Positions 1 to 7,486 of a stretch of 34,808 nt of DNA are shown here, one piece after another. Numbering within the stretch: position 1 is the first letter of the stretch; the number at the start of each line of letters is the position of its first letter. Source of the DNA: Verrucomicrobiota bacterium (GTDB lineage: Bacteria > Verrucomicrobiota > Verrucomicrobiia > Opitutales > UBA953); assembly GCA_030830965.1 (NCBI GenBank), contig JAURLX010000007.1, forward strand, positions 1 to 34,808. Reading direction: 5' to 3'. The position numbers and the translations under genes were made by a program. The notes under the pieces are model-generated. The model was not told the origin of the DNA, did no database searches, and saw only the letters and a program-made list of their open reading frames with translations.

Positions 1-127
1 CGCCAAGCCTTTCCCAAGATAAGATCTCCCTATAGAACCCAGGTAGACCACCTGGTTGATAGGCCGCCGGTGTAAGCGTAGCGATACGTTGAGCCTAGCG
101 GTACTAATGTTCGATTGATCTGCAATT
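1..127 (+). rRNA. rrl: 23S ribosomal RNA, 3' end (partial)
   Basis: The first ~127 bases match the conserved 3' terminus of bacterial 23S rRNA. They include the stretch reading gttgataggccg, then tgtaagcgtagcgatacg and gcggtactaatg, which correspond to the last helices of domain VI. The 5' part lies outside the window. The exact 3' end is estimated by counting about 18 bases past the tactaatg motif, as in E. coli, so it may be off by several bases. The gene is read on the plus strand, toward the 5S gene. Confidence 0.93.
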
Positions 128-282
128 GGCTTCTTAGCCGTCTCGAAAGACGTCTAGGCCGATGGCGGTACGAGGGAGTAGTCCCCCTGTGCGCAGACTG
201 TGCAACTTTCCCTATGACGGCAGCTCGCCCCTGGCGAAGCCATCTCATGATCACCCATCACTGAGCTGCCCGAGGAATCATT
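128..282 (+). other. 23S-5S internal transcribed spacer
   Basis: About 155 bases separate the 23S tail from the 5S gene. The spacer contains no tRNA cloverleaf. It can form local stems, for example around cgtctcgaaagacg at about 138-151. These probably belong to rRNA processing stems, but no specific RNase III site can be assigned by eye. Confidence 0.6.
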
Positions 283-398
283 CTGGTGATCATGGGCGCA
301 TGGAAACACTCGTTCCCTTCCCGAACACGATCGTTAAGCATGCAGCCGCCGATGGTAGTGCAGCCACGCTGCTGTGCGAGAGTAGGTCGTCGCCAGGT
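283..398 (+). rRNA. rrf: 5S ribosomal RNA
   Basis: The terminal helix is visible: ctggtgat at 283-290 pairs, with G-U wobbles, with gtcgccag near 389-396. Internal landmarks of bacterial 5S are present: the cttcccgaacacg loop B/C segment, the gccgatggtagtg loop E segment, and tgcgagagtagg near the 3' side. The length of about 115 bases is normal. It is the last gene of the rRNA operon and is followed at once by a hairpin terminator. Confidence 0.92.
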
Positions 399-402
399 TC
401 AC

Positions 403-440
403 GGACCCCGGTCTCCGCAAGGAGGCCGGGGTCCTCTCAT
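403..440 (+). terminator. rRNA operon terminator hairpin
   Basis: A 14-bp stem, ggaccccggtctcc at 403-416 with ggaggccggggtcc at 421-434, is closed by a gcaa tetraloop (GNRA type). It has a single G-U pair and is followed by tctcattt. It lies between the 5S gene and the convergent yihY stop, so it probably ends rRNA transcription. The opposite side has no T-run, so activity in the yihY direction is doubtful. Confidence 0.85.
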
Positions 441-455
441 TTCCGGAGGCTCCGC

Positions 456-1871
456 TCAGGTGCGGCGCGCCATCTCGCCCAGGGTGAGCGCGGCCGGGGC
501 GGCGCCCAGCACCGCGCGTTCGGCCTCCTCCAGCGCACGAGCTGCGGGATCGGCCGACAGGTCGGGCTGGTCGCCGGTCATGTGGGCGTCCACGACCGAC
601 CAGAGCTCGCCCAAGGTCATTCTTTCGAGCGGACGGGCAGGATGATGGCTCCCGTCCGTATCGGCGGCGAGGAGGCCGGCTTCGCGCAGCATCAGGAGGC
701 AGCTCTCGGCGACGGTCGCCGGGACCCGTGCCGCGTCCGCCACGTCGCCCGCGCGCGGCCCCGGCGCGCCCCGCTCGTAGTGCCGAAGCGTCTCGGCCAC
801 GCAGACGAACGCCAGCGTGCGTCGTGCGCGGTGGCTGAACCCCTCCCATGCCTTGTGCCGTGCGAGGGTCCGGCGGTTCTGGAAGGCGTAGGCCGCCTGG
901 CCCCCTAGCAGCACGAAGAGCCACGTCAGGTAGATACCGAACATGAGGACGAGCACGATGCTCAGCTCCCCGTAGAGACTCCGCAGCTCGGTCACTCGGC
1001 CCACGTAGAACGCGGCCGCCCGCTGGTTGCCCACGGTGAGCAGCGCGACGCTGAGGCCCCCGACCGTCGCTGCGCTCCAGCGTACGCTGACGTTGGGCAT
1101 CATCCGGTTGAACACGGCGAAAGCCAGCGTGAGCAGCAGGACCGAGAGCGCGGTCGGCCCGCCGCCGTCGACAAAGTCGGCCAGCCAGGCGCCGCCGGGT
1201 AGCTTCAGCAGCATCGAGTCGATCCACGCGCCGCCCGCCGCCGCGGCCTTCGACACCGACGAGGCGGAGAGCATCATCAGGGTCGTCGCGCCCACTAGGA
1301 AGAAGAGGACCAGGAAGAGCAGGTAGTTGGCGAACCGGTCGCGCCAGCTGCGGCCCCGCCGCACGCCCCAGACGCCGTTGAGCGCGTCCTCGACGCGGCT
1401 CAGCATGAGCACGGCCAGGCCGATAATCAGTGCGAGGCCGATGACGCCGGCCTCGCCGCTCGCCGCGTTCGCCAGCAGCCGATCGACAAGCGCGTCGAGC
1501 TCGCGGTTGACTTCCCCCAGCGTCGCCTGCCTGCCCGTGGCGTCCTTCGTCTGCGGCGCGACATAGCCGATCGCCGTCACGATCGCCTGCTTCGCGGGAT
1601 TCTCCGCGCGGGCCCCGGGCCGGGTCAGGATGAAGCCGGACACCGTCAGCGCCAGCGCCAGCAGCGGGCCGACCGACATCAGCGCGTAGTAGGTGAGGGC
1701 GGCCGCCTGCTGCGGCAGCCGGTTCTCCCGGAGGCCGTGCCACATCGTCGTGATCACCCGCCAAGCCGCCTTCAGTCCGCCCTTCCAGCCGGGCTCCGCC
1801 AGGGCTGCCGGACTCCAGCAGGCGTCCAGGACTTCCATTGCACGGCGAGCTCGGGGCAGGGGAGAGGCCAT
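456..1871 (-). CDS. yihY: YihY/BrkB-family inner-membrane protein
   Basis: This 471-aa protein belongs to the YihY/virulence factor BrkB family, once misnamed ribonuclease BN. The family motif around ALTYYALMSVGPLLAL (about residues 59-74) opens the first membrane segment. Further hydrophobic segments lie near 142-160, 180-203, 235-255, 268-285 and 305-330, giving the usual six helices. The C-terminal ~140 residues are soluble; they include GDVADAARVPATVAESCL, which looks like a winged-helix-type domain seen in longer family members. Its transport or envelope role is not established. It is convergent with the rRNA operon and divergent from nrdB. The chosen ATG gives a basic N-terminus; Met12 is an alternative start. 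No Shine-Dalgarno is visible. Confidence 0.9.
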   Translation of the reverse strand: MASPLPRARRAMEVLDACWSPAALAEPGWKGGLKAAWRVITTMWHGLRENRLPQQAAALTYYALMSVGPLLALALTVSGFILTRPGARAENPAKQAIVTAIGYVAPQTKDATGRQATLGEVNRELDALVDRLLANAASGEAGVIGLALIIGLAVLMLSRVEDALNGVWGVRRGRSWRDRFANYLLFLVLFFLVGATTLMMLSASSVSKAAAAGGAWIDSMLLKLPGGAWLADFVDGGGPTALSVLLLTLAFAVFNRMMPNVSVRWSAATVGGLSVALLTVGNQRAAAFYVGRVTELRSLYGELSIVLVLMFGIYLTWLFVLLGGQAAYAFQNRRTLARHKAWEGFSHRARRTLAFVCVAETLRHYERGAPGPRAGDVADAARVPATVAESCLLMLREAGLLAADTDGSHHPARPLERMTLGELWSVVDAHMTGDQPDLSADPAARALEEAERAVLGAAPAALTLGEMARRT

Positions 1872-2009
1872 GTTTCAGCGTGGCGCGCCATGCTCGTCGC
1901 CGCAACTCCTGGCCGGCGGGGTGAACTGCGTGAGCAACACCAACAAGAGCCGATTGCCTCGGTAGACATTGGGGATTCTTTACGACTCCCGATCCGGACG
2001 TGGACGTGT

Positions 2010-2030
2010 GTCAAAAAAACGTCAAAAAAC
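2010..2030 (+). promoter_or_regulatory. Two helically phased A-tracts upstream of nrdB
   Basis: The near-repeat gtcaaaaaaac / gtcaaaaaac holds runs of seven and six A. Their centres (about 2016 and 2026.5) are one helical turn apart. Such phasing is known to bend DNA, and A-tracts can serve as UP elements. The role here is an inference; the tracts sit about 55 bases upstream of the first NrdR-like box. Confidence 0.4.
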
Positions 2031-2085
2031 GCCCTGTGAATAATTATGTCCCGCAAGTATTTTCCCATCAGCATTTTACACGAGC

Positions 2086-2133
2086 ACACTACATTTAGTG
2101 GGCAAAAGTGTTTGCAGACCCCACATCTAGTTT
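2086..2133 (+). promoter_or_regulatory. Pair of NrdR-like boxes upstream of nrdBA
   Basis: Box 1 (2086-2101) reads acactacatttagtgg and matches the NrdR consensus acacwatatatwgtgt at 13 of 16 positions. Box 2 (2118-2133) reads accccacatctagttt and matches at 11 of 16. Their starts are 32 bases apart, about three helical turns, which is the usual arrangement of paired NrdR boxes. NrdR is a Zn/ATP-cone repressor of ribonucleotide reductase genes. Its gene is not in the window, so binding is inferred from the sequence pattern and the position ahead of nrdB. Clear -35 and -10 elements were not resolved. Confidence 0.65.
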
Positions 2134-2221
2134 TTATCTCTCGGTCATACCACTCCTGAAGCGGCCGGTCTCCGGCCTCTCAAGGCGATTTTCTCCCCTA
2201 TTACTAAAGAAAAACACCCAG

Positions 2222-3334
2222 ATGGAATCTCCCAGCACTTCTCGTGACACGACTGTCATAAAGGTCGGCAACAAGTCCTTCGTCCTGGACCGCGAAAAAG
2301 CCGAGCAGGCCTTCGCCGCCAAGCGCGTGATCAACGGGCGCGAGACGATGTTCTTCAACATCCTCCCGTTGAAGTACCAGTGGGCCTACGACCTCTACAA
2401 GACGATGAAGGCCAACCACTGGGAGCCCGAGGACATCCCGATGCAGAAGGACTGCGAGCAGTGGCGCGATCAGAGCGGCCAGATCAGCGACATCGACCGC
2501 TGGATCGTCAAGATGGCCATCGGCTACTTCTCCGCGGCCGAGGGCATCGTCGGCGACAACATCATCCACGTCGTCCGCGAGGTCGTCACGGCCCCCGAGC
2601 TCAAGCTCGTCCTCGGCCGTCACGCCCACGAGGAGAACATCCACGCCGACTCGCTTGTCTACATGATCTCCTCCCTGGGCATCAACCCGCACGAGTGCGA
2701 GGCGATGTTCGAGGACATCCCCACCATCGAGAAGAAGGCCGCGTTCGTGGTGAACAATTCCCGCGCCCTCCGCCGCAAGCTCGACCTCTCCAAGCTCGAG
2801 GACAAGCAGGCGTTGGCCAAGAACATGTTCCTGTTCGGCCAGTGCATGGAGGGCACCCAGTTCTACGGTCTCTTCGGCATGGTGCTCTCCCTCGCCCGCC
2901 AGAACAAGTTCCCCGGCATCGGGCAGATGTTCCGCTACACGCTGCGCGACGAGTCCAACCACATCGACCTCTTCCGCAACCTGCTCTCCGAGCTGGTCAA
3001 GGAGAACCCCGACGTCTGGACGCCCGAGTTCAAGGAGGAGCTCCGCCGCCTCATGGCGGAGGCCGTCGCCTTGGAGAAGGACTTCATCCGCGACTGCCTG
3101 CCGATCAACGGCATCGGCCTCTCTTCGCGCGAGTTCGAGCAGTACATCGACTACATCGCCGACCGCCGTCTCCGCAACTGCGGGCTTGATCCGCTCGTCG
3201 CCGAGACGACCAACCCGTTCCCGTGGCTCTCCGAGATGATGGACCTCAAGAAGGAGCAGAACTTCTTCGAGGGGCGCGTCACGGAGTACCAGAAGCAGGC
3301 CGCCCTCGAGACCTCGCCCGACGACGAGCTCTGA
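2222..3334 (+). CDS. nrdB: Ribonucleotide reductase class I beta subunit, class Ic-like (R2)
   Basis: This 370-aa R2 subunit assembles the dimetal cofactor that starts radical transfer to NrdA for NDP reduction. All six metal ligands can be placed: E107 (SAAEGIVG), E138 and H141 (EENIH), E210 (CMEGTQF), E244 and H247 (RDESNH). The first ligand is Glu rather than Asp, and the site of the radical Tyr is Leu145. Both match the class Ic pattern of Chlamydia, whose R2 uses a Mn/Fe cofactor instead of a tyrosyl radical. W54 and the C-terminal Y356 of the radical pathway are kept. The ATG at 2222 gives a normal R2 start; an upstream ATG at 2108 falls in the control region. It is the first gene of nrdBA, 150 bases ahead of nrdA. 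The metal content is inferred, not seen. Confidence 0.93.
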   Translation: MESPSTSRDTTVIKVGNKSFVLDREKAEQAFAAKRVINGRETMFFNILPLKYQWAYDLYKTMKANHWEPEDIPMQKDCEQWRDQSGQISDIDRWIVKMAIGYFSAAEGIVGDNIIHVVREVVTAPELKLVLGRHAHEENIHADSLVYMISSLGINPHECEAMFEDIPTIEKKAAFVVNNSRALRRKLDLSKLEDKQALAKNMFLFGQCMEGTQFYGLFGMVLSLARQNKFPGIGQMFRYTLRDESNHIDLFRNLLSELVKENPDVWTPEFKEELRRLMAEAVALEKDFIRDCLPINGIGLSSREFEQYIDYIADRRLRNCGLDPLVAETTNPFPWLSEMMDLKKEQNFFEGRVTEYQKQAALETSPDDEL

Positions 3335-3484
3335 TCCGTCCGCCCTGCCGGCCTCCGACGTCACCCCCTTCGCGTCGAGGACCGGAACGACTCCTGTTCC
3401 TACCCCTCCATTCCACCCCCCCTCAGGCGACGGCTACCCCCGCCTCCCGCACCTCTCCCCCTTTCCACACCCCCAGCCTCTTCC
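3335..3484 (+). other. Pyrimidine-rich nrdB-nrdA spacer
   Basis: The 150 bases between the two genes are strongly C/T-rich on the coding strand, especially about 3395-3484, with runs such as cacctctccccctttccac. There is no Shine-Dalgarno before the nrdA ATG (context cctcttccatg) and no convincing terminator, so cotranscription is likely. Confidence 0.5.
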
Positions 3485-6400
3485 ATGAAATCCGAACTTC
3501 CTTTCTTCCGCACCGACATCGCCCTCAAGAACGCCGTCCGGGCGCCCGCCGACGCCAAGCCCAGCTTCAACTGGCGTGAGGCCCTGCCGGGCGGCCTAGG
3601 CGACCAGGGCGAGCGCGCCGCCGACCTCGTCGGGCAGGCCCTCACCGACCTCCTCGTCTCCCGCGAGGAGAAGGAGATCTTCAACGACGACAACCGCCGT
3701 TTCGTCGCCGCCATCGCCTGCGAGGTCGCCCACATCCTCTCCGGCTCCGGCGTCCAGGTCAGCGAGGCCCGCATGCTCGACGTCATCGAGGAGTCCCTCG
3801 TCCGCCACGGCCGGCATGAGCTCGCCAAGGCCTTCCTCTTCTCCGCCGACCGCAGCGCCGTCACGAGCGACCTGCCCTCCGTGGCCGCCCGCCTCGTGCG
3901 CCGCAACGGACAGTTCGTTCCCTGGAACTCCGACAAGATCGAGGTCGCCGTCCGCAAGGCCTTCCTCTCGCTCAACTTCGACTCCGAGCCCGCGCGCCTC
4001 GTCGCCGCCGCCGTCACCCGCCGCGTCGCCGAGTCGGGCCTCTCCGCCGTCGGCATCGAGGAGGTCCAGGACCACGTCCAGAACGAGCTCATGCGCCAGG
4101 GCCACTTCAAGGTCGCGGAGGCGTACATCCTCTACCGCGCCTACCGCGCCCGTCGCCGCGAGGAGGAGGCCGTCGCGCCCGCTCCGGTCGACGACCGCCA
4201 GGACCAGCTCGTCCTCATTAAGCTGGCCGACGGCAAGACCTTCCTCTGGGACGGCGAGGACCTCCGCCGCCGCATCGCCTTCGCGGCGACGGGGCTCGAG
4301 CTCACCCGCAGCCCCGAGGCCATCGAGGCCGAGCTCCGACGCGGCGTCTTCAACGAGATGACCGAGGCCGAGCTCCGCAAGACCATCGAGCTCAACGCCA
4401 AGACGCTCGTCGAGGCCGACGGCGACTTCGCCAAGTTCGCCGCCCGCATCGGCCTGACCTTCATCTACGAGGAGGTCCTCGGCTGGAGCATCGTCCGCGA
4501 CGGCGTCGGCCAGATCAAGGAGTTCCACCGGGCCAAGTTCGTCGAATACGTCGAGCGCGGCATCGCGATCGGCCGCCTGTCGCCCGACCTGCGCAAGTAC
4601 GACCTCGCCCGCCTCGCCGAGGCGCTCGATCCGGCCGCCGACATGGAGTTCGAGTTCCTCGGGATCCAGACGATGTACGACCGCTACCTCATCATCGACA
4701 AGACCACCAAGCCCGCCCGCCGGCTGGAGACGCCCCAGTTCTTCTGGATGCGCGTCGCCATGGGCCTGTTCCTGCGCGAGGAGCAGGACCGCGAGGGCTG
4801 GGCCGTCCGGCTCCACGGCCTCTACAAGTCCCGCCGTTTCTGCAGCTCCACCCCGACCCTCTTCAACTCGGGCACGCTCCACAGCCAGCTGTCGTCCTGC
4901 TACCTCTACAAGGTCGACGACACCATCGAGTCCATCATGCTCCGCGGCATCGCCGAGAACGCCTTCCTCTCCAAGTGGGCCGGCGGGCTGGGCGGCTCCT
5001 GGACCGCCGTCCGCGGGACGGGCTCCTACATCAAGGGCACCAACGGCGAGTCCCAGGGCGTGATCCCCTTCCTCAAGCTCCACAACGACCAGCTGGTCGC
5101 CGTCAACCAGGGCGGCAAGCGCCGCGGCTCCGGCTGCGCCTACCTCGAGACCTGGCACAACGACGTGGAGGACTTCATCGAGCTGCGCCGCAACACCGGC
5201 GACGACCGCCGGCGCACCCACGACATGAACACGGCCAACTGGATCCCCGACCTGTTCATGAAGCGCCTCAAGAACCGCCAGAACTGGACGCTCTTCCTCT
5301 CCAACGAGGTCGCCGACCTGCACGAGACCTTCGGGGCCGACTTCGAGCGCCGCTACGAGGCCTACGAGCGGCTCGTCCAGGAAGGCAAGATCTTCGGCAA
5401 GACCGTCTCGGCCCTCGAGCTCTGGAAGAAGATGCTCGGCATGATCTTCGAGACCGGCCACCCGTGGATGACCTTCAAGGACCCCTGCAACGTCCGCTCC
5501 CCGCAGGACCACGTCGGCGTCATCCACTCCTCCAACCTCTGCACGGAGATTACGCTCAACACGAGCGCCGACGAAACCGCGGTCTGCAACCTCGGCTCGG
5601 TCGTCCTCGACTCGCACCTGCGCGAAGACGGCTCCCTCGACCACGATCGTCTCCGCGAGACGGTCACGGTCGCGGTCCGCGCCCTGGACAACGTCATCGA
5701 CATCAACTACTACCCGACCAAGGCCGCCGAGGTCTCCAACCTCCGTCACCGTCCCGTCGGCATGGGCGTGATGGGTCTCCAGGACTGCCTCTACCGCAAG
5801 GGGCTCTCCTTCGCCTCCGAGGAGGCGGTCGAGTTCAACGACGAGATCATGGAGGCGGTCGCCTTCTACGCCTATTCGACCTCGTCCGACCTGGCCGCCG
5901 AGCGCGGCGCCTACAGCACCTACAAGGGCTCGAAGTGGGACCGCGGCCTCCTCCCCCAGGACACGGTCGAGCTGCTCGAGAAGGAGCGCGGCGAGAAGAT
6001 TGAGGTCAAGCGCGGCGGGCGCATGGACTGGACGCCGGTCCGCGAGAAGATCGCCAGGCAGGGCATGCGCAACTCCAACGTGCTCGCCATCGCCCCGACG
6101 GCCACGATCTCCAACATCGTCGGCAGCTCGCCCTGCATCGAGCCCACCTACAAGAACCTGTTCGTGAAGAGCAACCTCTCCGGGGAGTTCACCGAGCTCA
6201 ACGGCTGGCTGGTCCGCGACCTCAAGAAGCTCGGGCTCTGGAGCCCGGCCATGGTCGACCAGCTCAAGTACTTCGACGGCGAGCTCAAGGACGTGCCCGG
6301 CATCCCCCAGGCGATCAAGGACAAGTACCTCACGGCCTTCGGCATCGACTACAAGTGGCTCATCGACGCCGCCGCCCGCCGGCAGAAGTGGATCGACCAG

Positions 6401-6652
6401 GCGCAGTCGCTCAACCTGTTCCTGCCCAAGGCCGACCTCAAGACGCTGTCGCACATGTACCAGTACGCCTGGCGTACGGGCCTCAAGACCACCTACTACC
6501 TCCGCACGCTCGGCGCCTCCAACATCGAGAAGGCCACGGTCGACGTGAAGCGCGACAAGGCGGAGCCCAAGAAGGTCTACACGGAGGAGGAGAAGAACGC
6601 CTGCTCGATCGAGGCCATGCGCAACGGCGGCACCTGCGAGGCCTGCCAGTAG
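3485..6652 (+). CDS. nrdA: Ribonucleotide reductase class I alpha subunit with ATP-cone
   Basis: This 1055-aa catalytic subunit reduces ribonucleoside diphosphates together with NrdB. A full ATP-cone lies at about 138-224 (RRNGQFVPWNSDKIEVAV...). A shorter cone-like helical piece lies at about 68-122, and the R1 N-terminal domain starts near 243. Catalytic residues are clear: C472 (SSCYLY) and C701 (AVCNLGS) form the redox pair, and N684/C686/E688 (NLCTE) the thiyl-radical site. A YYLRTLG segment near the C-terminus carries the tyrosine pair. C1051 and C1054 in the final CEACQ shuttle electrons from thioredoxin or glutaredoxin. The length is like chlamydial NrdA (about 1050 aa) and longer than E. 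coli NrdA (761 aa). ATP-cones sense dATP/ATP for overall activity control. It lies downstream of nrdB and ahead of a terminator. Confidence 0.95.
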   Translation: MKSELPFFRTDIALKNAVRAPADAKPSFNWREALPGGLGDQGERAADLVGQALTDLLVSREEKEIFNDDNRRFVAAIACEVAHILSGSGVQVSEARMLDVIEESLVRHGRHELAKAFLFSADRSAVTSDLPSVAARLVRRNGQFVPWNSDKIEVAVRKAFLSLNFDSEPARLVAAAVTRRVAESGLSAVGIEEVQDHVQNELMRQGHFKVAEAYILYRAYRARRREEEAVAPAPVDDRQDQLVLIKLADGKTFLWDGEDLRRRIAFAATGLELTRSPEAIEAELRRGVFNEMTEAELRKTIELNAKTLVEADGDFAKFAARIGLTFIYEEVLGWSIVRDGVGQIKEFHRAKFVEYVERGIAIGRLSPDLRKYDLARLAEALDPAADMEFEFLGIQTMYDRYLIIDKTTKPARRLETPQFFWMRVAMGLFLREEQDREGWAVRLHGLYKSRRFCSSTPTLFNSGTLHSQLSSCYLYKVDDTIESIMLRGIAENAFLSKWAGGLGGSWTAVRGTGSYIKGTNGESQGVIPFLKLHNDQLVAVNQGGKRRGSGCAYLETWHNDVEDFIELRRNTGDDRRRTHDMNTANWIPDLFMKRLKNRQNWTLFLSNEVADLHETFGADFERRYEAYERLVQEGKIFGKTVSALELWKKMLGMIFETGHPWMTFKDPCNVRSPQDHVGVIHSSNLCTEITLNTSADETAVCNLGSVVLDSHLREDGSLDHDRLRETVTVAVRALDNVIDINYYPTKAAEVSNLRHRPVGMGVMGLQDCLYRKGLSFASEEAVEFNDEIMEAVAFYAYSTSSDLAAERGAYSTYKGSKWDRGLLPQDTVELLEKERGEKIEVKRGGRMDWTPVREKIARQGMRNSNVLAIAPTATISNIVGSSPCIEPTYKNLFVKSNLSGEFTELNGWLVRDLKKLGLWSPAMVDQLKYFDGELKDVPGIPQAIKDKYLTAFGIDYKWLIDAAARRQKWIDQAQSLNLFLPKADLKTLSHMYQYAWRTGLKTTYYLRTLGASNIEKATVDVKRDKAEPKKVYTEEEKNACSIEAMRNGGTCEACQ

Positions 6653-6676
6653 GCGGTTCCGGCGGCGGTCCGGCGG

Positions 6677-6703
6677 AGGGGCGTCCAGCCGGACGCCCCT
6701 TTC
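6677..6703 (+). terminator. nrdBA terminator hairpin
   Basis: A perfect 10-bp stem, aggggcgtcc at 6677-6686 with ggacgcccct at 6691-6700, has a four-base loop (agcc) and is followed by ttcc. It starts 25 bases after the nrdA stop. The T-run is short, but position and stem strength support intrinsic termination ahead of pgl. Confidence 0.7.
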
Positions 6704-6768
6704 CGTCCGCCGGGACGCCCGCGGTCTTCCCCCTTTCCTCCCGCCGCCGCGGCCTCCATCCTTCCGTC

Positions 6769-7479
6769 ATGCCCGACATCGCCACCCCCGCCGGCACGGT
6801 CCGAGTGCTCGCCCGTGAGGCGGCCTTCGCCGAACTGCTTGATCGGCTCGAGACGCGCGCCGCGCGCGGCGGCTTCACGGCAGGGCTCAGCGGCGGCTCG
6901 ACGCCCAAGGCCTTCTACGCCTGGGCCGCCGCCGGCCGCCGGCTCTCCCCGACGCTGCTGGCCCGGGCCGACTGGCATGTGAGCGATGAACGCTGCGTCC
7001 CGCTCGGATCCGACGAATCCAACTTCGGCCACGCGGCCCGCGGGCTGCTCGATCCGCTGGGCGTGCCGCCCGCCCGCCGGTTCCCTTGGCCGACGGAACT
7101 TCCCCCCGTGGAGGCGGCCGTCCGCTATGCGTCGTCCCGCCACCCCGGCTCGGGATTCGACGTCTGCGTGCTCGGCCTGGGCGACGACGCGCATGTGGCC
7201 TCCCTCTGGCCGGGCTGTCCGCTGATCGGCGTCGCGGACGGTCCGCTCTTCGCCGCCACCGAGTGGCCCGGCCGCGGCTGGCGGCTGACCATCACGCGGG
7301 CCGGGCTCGCCCGTTGCGGCGAGATCGTCGTGCTGGTCAACGGCGCCTCCAAGGCGTCCGCGCTGCGCGCGGTCTGCCATGGTCCGGCCGACTTCGCCGG
7401 ATTCCCTGGACAGGTGCTCCGTGAGCTCTCCTCGCGCGTCACCTGGCTGGCCGACCCCGAGGCCGCCGCCGGCCTCTGA
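6769..7479 (+). CDS. pgl: 6-phosphogluconolactonase
   Basis: This 236-aa protein belongs to the NagB/Pgl (SOL/DevB) fold family. It would hydrolyse 6-phosphogluconolactone to 6-phosphogluconate, the second step of the oxidative pentose phosphate pathway. Motifs seen are the phosphate-binding GGSTPKAFY (about residues 42-50), DERCVPLGSDESNF, and GLGDDAHVASLWPG, which holds the family His. The length is typical of bacterial Pgl (about 230-260). No zwf or gnd is adjacent, so pathway context is not local. The frame is open upstream, but the ATG at 6769 is the first that gives a family-like N-terminus. The leader is pyrimidine-rich and lacks a Shine-Dalgarno. The stop is 7 bases from the stop of the convergent next gene. 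Confidence 0.88.
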   Translation: MPDIATPAGTVRVLAREAAFAELLDRLETRAARGGFTAGLSGGSTPKAFYAWAAAGRRLSPTLLARADWHVSDERCVPLGSDESNFGHAARGLLDPLGVPPARRFPWPTELPPVEAAVRYASSRHPGSGFDVCVLGLGDDAHVASLWPGCPLIGVADGPLFAATEWPGRGWRLTITRAGLARCGEIVVLVNGASKASALRAVCHGPADFAGFPGQVLRELSSRVTWLADPEAAAGL

Positions 7480-7486
7480 GCGGTCC

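Larger units (their letters stand above)
1872..2221. other. Divergent yihY/nrdB control region
   Basis: This 350-base region carries no convincing gene. It is clearly more AT-rich than its surroundings from about 1965 to 2160. It contains phased A-tracts (2010-2030), two NrdR-like boxes (2086-2133) and a perfect short hairpin in the presumed nrdB leader (ggccgg 2163-2168 with ccggcc 2172-2177). An in-frame upstream ATG at 2108 would lengthen NrdB by 38 residues. It lies between the two NrdR-like boxes, and the added residues do not look like an R2 N-terminus. Confidence 0.7.

Noticed and set aside
128-282. Possible tRNA gene in the 23S-5S spacer
   Set aside because: No acceptor stem, T-loop or anticodon arm pattern could be found.
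334-1905. Overlapping minus-strand frame of 523 codons at the yihY locus
   Set aside because: It is Arg/Pro/Ala-rich and runs through the rRNA terminator and into the 5S gene; the 471-aa frame has clear YihY features.
2108-2221. Upstream ATG that would extend NrdB by 38 residues
   Set aside because: It lies between the two NrdR-like boxes and the added residues do not resemble an R2 N-terminus.
3596-6454. Very long minus-strand open frame (952 codons) opposite nrdA
   Set aside because: It is the antisense shadow of a conserved gene. Its composition is a monotonous Leu/Val/Glu/Asp/Gly mix with no domain, an effect of GC-rich third codon positions.
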